From Aquificales bacterium (GTDB lineage Bacteria > Aquificota > Aquificia > Aquificales > Aquificaceae), in the NCBI GenBank assembly GCA_027037055.1, contig JALWBR010000018.1, forward strand, positions 37,923 to 96,413: 58,491 nucleotides of DNA, in the 5' to 3' direction. The notes below the pieces were generated by a model. It worked only from the letters and a program-made list of their open reading frames with translations. It made no database searches and was not told the origin of the DNA. Position numbers and translations under genes: made by a program. Below are positions 53,753 through 58,491 of this stretch, piece after piece (position 1 is the first letter of the stretch; every line of letters starts with the position of its first letter).

Positions 53753-54646
53753 ATGCGTATAGCTACCATAGATATAGGATCCTATTCTGTAAGATTAAGC
53801 ATAGGAGAGATTAAAGACAACAAACTCAAAATAATTTATGAGAAGGGAGTTATAACCGGATTAGGAAAGGGCGTTAACAGTAACGGATTCCTTGACAAAA
53901 AAGCTGTTGAGGAAACAATAGAAGTTCTAAAGGAGTATAAGAATATAATAAATGAACACGGAGCAGATAAAATCATAGCTGTGGCAACGGAAGCCCTCAG
54001 AAGAGCAAAGAATACGAAGGAATTTATAAATAGAGTCAAGGAGACTACAGGAATTGATATAAGAGTAATAACACCTGAAGAGGAAGGAAAGCTATCTTAT
54101 AAAGCTGTTTGTTATTCCCTAAAACCAAGGGGAAGAACTGTTGTGGTAGATCAGGGAGGAGGCTCAACGGAGTTTATATACGGTAAATCTTGTGATATAG
54201 AAAAGGTTATATCATTACCCATAGGTATAGTAAACCTCACGGAGAGATTTATAAAACACGATCCCCCTTTAAAGGAAGAATTGAAAAGCATGAAGGAATT
54301 TATAGACAATAACTTGAAAAAACTTGAAATTGAAGTTGATAACATAGTAGGACTCGGGGGAACAATAACAACCCTATCCGCCCTTGAATATAACATTTAT
54401 CCCTATGATCCCTCAAAGATACACGGCAGTAAATTAAAAAAGAAGTCCATAAAAAGGTGGTTTGATAAGCTTGCAAATATGAAAATTTCAGAAAGAAAGA
54501 ATATACCCCAAATTGAGGACAGAAGGGCAGAAGCTATAGTCTCTGGAATTTTAATGTTTGAAAGAATTCTTGAGCATTTTAAAAAGGATGAAATCATAGT
54601 AAGCGACTGGGGGCTTAAACACGGACTGATGGTGAGTGTTATTTAA
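53753..54646 (+). CDS. Ppx/GppA-family phosphatase
   Basis: A 297-residue ASKHA-fold enzyme of the exopolyphosphatase / pppGpp phosphohydrolase family. It shows IATIDIGSYSVRLSIGE (phosphate 1), VATEALRRAKN, the catalytic DQGGGSTEFIYG and VGLGGTITTLSAL. It has no C-terminal HD domain, as in the short Aquifex enzyme, which is a well-studied member. It may act on polyphosphate, pppGpp or both. The start abuts a T-rich region without SD. Its last 8 bases overlap the next gene on the other strand. Confidence 0.92.
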   Translation: MRIATIDIGSYSVRLSIGEIKDNKLKIIYEKGVITGLGKGVNSNGFLDKKAVEETIEVLKEYKNIINEHGADKIIAVATEALRRAKNTKEFINRVKETTGIDIRVITPEEEGKLSYKAVCYSLKPRGRTVVVDQGGGSTEFIYGKSCDIEKVISLPIGIVNLTERFIKHDPPLKEELKSMKEFIDNNLKKLEIEVDNIVGLGGTITTLSALEYNIYPYDPSKIHGSKLKKKSIKRWFDKLANMKISERKNIPQIEDRRAEAIVSGILMFERILEHFKKDEIIVSDWGLKHGLMVSVI

Positions 54647-55844
54647 CAACCTTTTGCCCAGAAAGGATGCTTTTAATAGCATATTTTAAAGACACATTCT
54701 TTTTCCTGTATTCCTCTATAACCGAGACAACCTTTTCCTTTGAAGAGGTATAAATAACATTCCTGTAGGTTGCTTCACACGGAAGGGCAAGCTGGAATAC
54801 AACAACAGGTTTTCTGTAGGAATCAAGCATATTAAAGGTCAGATCCGCAGGAATAACAACAGCATCCGAAAATTCAAATACCTCCATTATTTGATCCTCT
54901 ACTAAGAAAATCCTTTTACCTATCAAATCCCTGAATTTGTATAAGGTATAGTCCCTTGCTGTATCAAAATCTATAAACCCCCTCCTGTTTATATGCTTAG
55001 AGGCATTTATCAATACTTTAACATTCTCAAGCTTTAAAAGTGCATCAACTATCTCTATAATATCCCTTCTGTGGCTGAAAAGATGGGTTGAACCCACAAT
55101 AAAATCTTCATCATCAAAACCCATCTGCTTCCTCCAACGGGACCCTTTCAGCCAATAGTTGATGATATGAGGACCAGATGTCCTTGACCATAAAACGGTA
55201 TATTTTTCCCGCATTACAAATATTCTTTCCTCAGGAATATCTATGCTGAGTAAAAACTCCTTATCAGTGGGTGTATTAACAAGAAAATAATCGTAACTGT
55301 TATAAAGGTGAACGAAGTTTCTATCAATTATGGGGGCGTATTGAAATCCTACCACTGGTATGCCCATACGCCTTGCATTGTATATAAAATTGCCGAGGAA
55401 AAGATCATCGGGGAAAGTAGAATTAATAACGGAGTTTATGGGCATGAGTATAAGAGAAGGATTTGCATCCTTAAGCGCTTCCTCTATTTTATACCCGATA
55501 CCTTGCAGTGACCCGAGGTATTCATCATAAACTATAGATTTCCAATAAGGATAATTGCTTTCTGGGAACCTTAAATCCTCCAAAAGCCCTCTGAATCTGT
55601 GAGCGATATCTTCCTTATCTTGACGGTCAAGTGTATAATAGCCAGCACTTATCACATATAGCTTTCTCATAGATGTTTGAGCTTTCCACTTTTTCACCTC
55701 CTCTAAGTTTACAGGACTTTCTTTGTCATAGTTAACAGCAACAGATACGGGTGATATTTCCGAAAGCTTATTGACAAGCTGTTCTTTCATAAAGCTTGAT
55801 CCTTTGGTGTTAAGAATAAAGGAAGGGATAACAAGCAGTATCAT
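54639..55844 (-). CDS. Unassigned GT-B-like protein, possible glycosyltransferase
   Basis: A 401-residue cytosolic protein that I do not recognise with certainty. It has alternating strands and helices in two halves, with LVIPSFILNTKG at the start, SLILMPINSVIN, GIPVVGFQYAPII, DYFLVNTPTDKEFL, and in the second half FIVGSTHLF, VKVLINASKHI, FEFSDAVVIPAD and RKPVVVF. This second half resembles the nucleotide-sugar domain of GT-B glycosyltransferases or CDP-glycerol transferases. It overlaps the YkgJ-type gene upstream by 4 bases, and they form one unit. Target unknown. Confidence 0.5.
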   Translation of the reverse strand: MILLVIPSFILNTKGSSFMKEQLVNKLSEISPVSVAVNYDKESPVNLEEVKKWKAQTSMRKLYVISAGYYTLDRQDKEDIAHRFRGLLEDLRFPESNYPYWKSIVYDEYLGSLQGIGYKIEEALKDANPSLILMPINSVINSTFPDDLFLGNFIYNARRMGIPVVGFQYAPIIDRNFVHLYNSYDYFLVNTPTDKEFLLSIDIPEERIFVMREKYTVLWSRTSGPHIINYWLKGSRWRKQMGFDDEDFIVGSTHLFSHRRDIIEIVDALLKLENVKVLINASKHINRRGFIDFDTARDYTLYKFRDLIGKRIFLVEDQIMEVFEFSDAVVIPADLTFNMLDSYRKPVVVFQLALPCEATYRNVIYTSSKEKVVSVIEEYRKKNVSLKYAIKSILSGQKVVK

Positions 55845-56572
55845 AGCACCACCAAATCCTCATCTCCCCCTTCCATATCCGCAACCCTTCTTGCAAGCTT
55901 GTCAACATTCTTAAAAGAGTTAAGATGGGCGTATATGGCCCTCATGTAGCCTTTATTAATAGCTTCCTCCATTGTATCCTTATCAAGATCCAAAAGCCTG
56001 CTTTCATTCACTAAGTTTACCTGTACCGATTTACCCCTTATCTCTATATTTCCCGAAACCAAAAGATCATTATCAACCAAAAATTTTGTAAACTCTCTCA
56101 TCTTTAAAACATCTTCAACCAGCTGTATTCCGTAAACTATATATTCCCTCTTTATTTCCTCAGATATTGAATTGTCTTCGTATATAACGGTGCCATCAGC
56201 CTCGGAGAAGCCAGGACAGGCGGGATCTATTATAAGCCTGCTCGTATCGGGATGAACAAAAAAGGGATACGATTTACAAAAAAGAGGTCTATCATCACCG
56301 AGCATACATCCTACACCGTCTCTTAAGAAAACACATCCAGTCTTGCTCTCTATAAATCCCACAAGTGCATTACCTATGAACCTTCCGTTCACCGAATCAT
56401 AGGGAAAGTGTATAACAAAGTATCTTGATAGGGAAAATATTTCATCAAAACCTATCTCCACAGTGTGAAAATTCTTACAGCACGAATTGGTACAATCCTT
56501 ATACATGCATCTGAACTTTAAAGCACCGTCTTTAATGGTATCAAACAGTCTCATCCCTTTCAGGTGTTCCAT
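55841..56572 (-). CDS. YkgJ-type cysteine-cluster protein
   Basis: A 243-residue protein of the zinc- or iron-chelating YkgJ family. Cysteines lie in CMYKDCTNSCCKNF near the start, then CVFLRDGVGCMLGDDRPLFC and the later DPACPGF. These ligands bind zinc or an iron-sulfur centre; the function of the family is not known. The ATG at 56572 has no SD but TATAAT lies 7 bases upstream, which supports that start. It overlaps the GT-B-like gene by 4 bases. Confidence 0.8.
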   Translation of the reverse strand: MEHLKGMRLFDTIKDGALKFRCMYKDCTNSCCKNFHTVEIGFDEIFSLSRYFVIHFPYDSVNGRFIGNALVGFIESKTGCVFLRDGVGCMLGDDRPLFCKSYPFFVHPDTSRLIIDPACPGFSEADGTVIYEDNSISEEIKREYIVYGIQLVEDVLKMREFTKFLVDNDLLVSGNIEIRGKSVQVNLVNESRLLDLDKDTMEEAINKGYMRAIYAHLNSFKNVDKLARRVADMEGGDEDLVVL

Positions 56573-56579
56573 GGTTGCT

Positions 56580-56585
56580 ATTATA
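56580..56585 (-). promoter_or_regulatory. -10 box directly before the YkgJ-type gene
   Basis: TATAAT on the minus strand, 7 bases before the ATG at 56572. It overlaps the plus-strand -10 box of thrC in the palindromic ATTATAAT, so the two promoters face away from a shared core. Confidence 0.45.
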
Positions 56586-56587
56586 AT
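56582..56587 (+). promoter_or_regulatory. -10 box of the thrC operon
   Basis: TATAAT, 14 bases before the thrC ATG; the leader would be about 7 bases and has no usable SD. Overlaps the divergent -10 box at 56580-56585. Confidence 0.45.
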
Positions 56588-56601
56588 ATACAGGGTTAAT
56601 C

Positions 56602-57675
56602 ATGCAGAAAGAAATTGACAAGCGGTGGCCAGGTATCATAATAAAATATAAAGAATTCCTTCCTGTGACAGACAAAACTCCCGTAATTACCCTCAGAGAA
56701 GGAAACACACCCTTAATTGAAGCATCCAACTTAGCAAAGTTTTTAAACTTTAAAGGTGAAATTTTCCTTAAATATGAGGGGCTTAATCCAACGGGTTCTT
56801 TTAAAGACAGGGGGATGACCCTCGCTATATCAAAAGCTGTTGAGGAAGGTAAGAAAGCTGTAATATGCGCATCAACAGGAAACACCTCCGCATCCGCATC
56901 AGCTTATGCGGCAAGGGCGGGACTTAAGGCTTATGTTCTTTTGCCCCGCGGTGCGGTCGCGGTAGGAAAACTTTCACAGGCTATGATATACGGCGCAAAG
57001 GTGATGGCTGTAAAGGGCAACTTTGATGATGCCTTTTTCTTAGTCAGAAAGATAGGGGAACTGTATCCTGTTGAAATAGTAAATTCTGTAAATCCTTACA
57101 GAATAGAGGGTCAGAAGACAGCAGCCTTTGAGATATGCGATGCACTCGGTGACGCCCCCGATTACCATTTCATCCCGGTGGGTAATGCAGGCAATATAAC
57201 AGCATATTGGAAAGGCTACAAGGAGTACTATAACAGTGGTATTGTTAAAAGATTGCCAAAAATGATGGGATGGCAAGCGGAAGGCGCCGCTCCCATAGTA
57301 AAGGGTTACCCTATAAAGAATCCGAAAACGGTGGCAACCGCCATAAGGATAGGAAATCCTTACAGCTGGCACAGTGCCCTTAAGGCTGTTAATGAATCTG
57401 GCGGTCTTATTGATGCTGTCAGCGATACGGAAATACTCTATGCTTACAAACTTGTTGCTTCCCTTGAGGGTGTATTTTGCGAACCAGCCTCCGCTGCCTG
57501 CGTTGCGGGTCTAATAAAGCTCGTAAGAGAAGGTAAGATAAAGGAAGGTAGGGTAGTTTGTACCCTTACGGGTAACGGACTGAAGGATCCTGATACAGCA
57601 ATATCCGTGTGTGAAGAGCCCATTGAAGTTCCTCCTGTCCTTGAAAAGGTCGTGGAGGAAATGGGAATTGGATAG
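56602..57675 (+). CDS. thrC: Threonine synthase
   Basis: A 357-residue PLP enzyme that converts O-phosphohomoserine to threonine. The PLP lysine lies in [11 protein letters not shown], and the phosphate loop is [11 protein letters not shown]. The segments [35 protein letters not shown] and [12 protein letters not shown] are characteristic. It is the short, class without the long N-terminal extension. It starts divergently from the YkgJ-type gene with 29 bases between. An aldolase gene overlaps its end by 8 bases. Confidence 0.95.
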   Translation: MQKEIDKRWPGIIIKYKEFLPVTDKTPVITLREGNTPLIEASNLAKFLNFKGEIFLKYEGLNPTGSFKDRGMTLAISKAVEEGKKAVICASTGNTSASASAYAARAGLKAYVLLPRGAVAVGKLSQAMIYGAKVMAVKGNFDDAFFLVRKIGELYPVEIVNSVNPYRIEGQKTAAFEICDALGDAPDYHFIPVGNAGNITAYWKGYKEYYNSGIVKRLPKMMGWQAEGAAPIVKGYPIKNPKTVATAIRIGNPYSWHSALKAVNESGGLIDAVSDTEILYAYKLVASLEGVFCEPASAACVAGLIKLVREGKIKEGRVVCTLTGNGLKDPDTAISVCEEPIEVPPVLEKVVEEMGIG

Positions 57676-58234
57676 GATAATAAATAAGATAATAGAAGTG
57701 GGAAAAGCCCTCCACAAGGAAGGTTTGGTTGATAGCCACTCAGGTAATATAAGTTTTAAGTTCATGAAATATCTCTTTATAACAAGAAAAAATGCAATGC
57801 TCGGTAATATAAACAGGGAAGATATAGTTAAACTGGAAATAGGAAAACGCACACCCATAAAGGAAAGGGCTTCATCGGAGGTAGATGTTCATCTCAGGAT
57901 AATAGAAAAAACTGGAAAAAGGGCTGTCGTCCATGCCCATCCTCCTTACACGGTCGCTCTATCCCTTCATTTAAGAAAAATAGAACCTATTGACTGGGAA
58001 GGAAAGGAGATAGTGGGCAATATACCTGTAATTGATATTGAAAAACCTTCAGCCTCCGAAGAACTCGCCTCAACGCTGGGGGATATTCTTACTAAAACAC
58101 CCATTGCCATTGTAAAAGGACACGGTGTCTTCTCATCCGCGGACGATTTGTTTGAAGCCTACAAATTTATATCCGTTTTGGAACATTCGTGCAGGATAAT
58201 ATCCTTGGAGGTTAAAAATGGAAAAGCTACATGA
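57668..58234 (+). CDS. Class II aldolase family protein (fuculose-1-phosphate aldolase-like)
   Basis: A 188-residue protein with the class II aldolase/adducin fold. SHSGNIS binds phosphate, the acid lies in [11 protein letters not shown], and the metal histidines lie in [11 protein letters not shown] and KGHGVFSS. The family includes fuculose and rhamnulose phosphate aldolases and methylthioribulose dehydratase; I cannot choose. Start is TTG at 57668, with GGAGG 10 bases upstream; the frame runs further upstream inside thrC but without a family-like sequence. It overlaps the gcvH-like start by 17 bases. Confidence 0.82.
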   Translation: MDRIINKIIEVGKALHKEGLVDSHSGNISFKFMKYLFITRKNAMLGNINREDIVKLEIGKRTPIKERASSEVDVHLRIIEKTGKRAVVHAHPPYTVALSLHLRKIEPIDWEGKEIVGNIPVIDIEKPSASEELASTLGDILTKTPIAIVKGHGVFSSADDLFEAYKFISVLEHSCRIISLEVKNGKAT

Positions 58235-58491
58235 ATATAAAGGATGCAAGTTCTATGAAGATCTTTACTACGACATAGACAATCAGGTGTGGTTTAGGAT
58301 AGAGGATGACGGGACTGTTACCGTAGGAGCAACCCACATAGGTCAGGCAAGGGCTGGTAAGATAATAAACATAAGGATAAAACCTCCTGGCAAACATGTT
58401 AAAAAGGGTAAACCAGTTGCATCCCTTGAAAGCGGTAAGTGGACGGGACCGATACCTGCAGTAATAGAAGGGGAAGTGGTTGAAAGGAACG
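58218..58491 (+). CDS. GcvH-like lipoyl carrier protein, truncated by window end
   Basis: The frame from ATG 58218 (SD GGAGG 6 bases upstream) stays open to the window end, 91 residues. It reads EDLYYDIDNQVWFRIEDDGT, then VTVGATHIGQARAGKI, the GcvH pattern. A lipoylable lysine lies in ASLESGKWTGPIPA, where glycine-cleavage GcvH has ESVKA. The variation around the lysine hints at one of the GcvH paralogues, some of which (LbpA) serve sulfur oxidation by the sHdr system, but that is only a possibility. Co-transcribed with thrC and the aldolase. Confidence 0.85.
   Translation, partial: MEKLHEYKGCKFYEDLYYDIDNQVWFRIEDDGTVTVGATHIGQARAGKIINIRIKPPGKHVKKGKPVASLESGKWTGPIPAVIEGEVVERN

Overview
The window is about 58.5 kb of gene-dense bacterial chromosome that looks like a thermophilic member of the Aquificales. 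There is no rRNA, so this is inferred from gene content: a bacterial Trm1 (known from Aquifex), a short methionyl-tRNA synthetase without the C-terminal tRNA-binding domain, a biotin-carrying PycB/CfiA-type carboxylase subunit, DnaJ followed by an HspR-type regulator, archease, SelU, and many c-type cytochromes. Packing is very tight: no gene-free stretch reaches 300 bases, co-directional genes often overlap by 4 bases, and eight convergent pairs overlap at their tails. I see no insertion sequence, prophage or CRISPR array. The only mobile-type element is a BrnT/BrnA-like toxin-antitoxin pair beside a tRNA-Val gene.

Layout. 1-8.7 kb: end of prfB, obgE, a ferritin-like gene, phoH/ybeY, tRNA-Val, the toxin-antitoxin pair, and a herA-amidase-diheme cytochrome-truA operon. 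8.8-13.8 kb: dnaJ-hspR-queH-CaCA exchanger-PLP decarboxylase run. 13.7-25.9 kb: a PilT-like pseudo-ATPase, metG, birA, ruvX-mltG, selU with a CcmI-like lipoprotein, tRNA-Gly, a PKD/beta-propeller lipoprotein, the biotin carboxylase subunit with hisG, and carA. 26-32 kb: an EAL-HDOD protein, a PAS-GGDEF-EAL protein and a large surface protein. 32.1-38.9 kb: archease-ubiA-cstA-small CC-ending protein, and hemE-trm1-pepA on the other strand.

38.9-44.4 kb is the most striking block. It encodes a three-heme and two six-heme c7-type cytochromes, an eleven-CXXCH MtrA/DmsE-type cytochrome and an MtrB/PioB-type outer-membrane barrel, 26 heme motifs in all. This looks like a trans-outer-membrane electron conduit. 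At 52.4 kb a second candidate conduit, a Cyc2-like monoheme cytochrome fused to a barrel, has its own promoter with a palindrome across the expected start point. Between them lies a sulfur operon (sulfite reductase, APS reductase, TauE-type exporter, ATP sulfurylase, cobO). A well-matched sigma-54 promoter precedes it, and a sigma-54 activator gene diverges from it. The reductase is unusual: both of its halves keep the complete siroheme/[4Fe-4S] cysteine motif, and it ends in a TusA-like domain.

A recurring regulatory theme is that about twelve transcription-unit heads lack a Shine-Dalgarno sequence but carry a -10-like hexamer 5-10 bases before the start codon, which suggests leaderless mRNAs. 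The right end (53.7-58.5 kb) holds a Ppx/GppA phosphatase, a possible GT-B protein, a YkgJ-type protein, and thrC-aldolase-gcvH, the last cut by the window edge.
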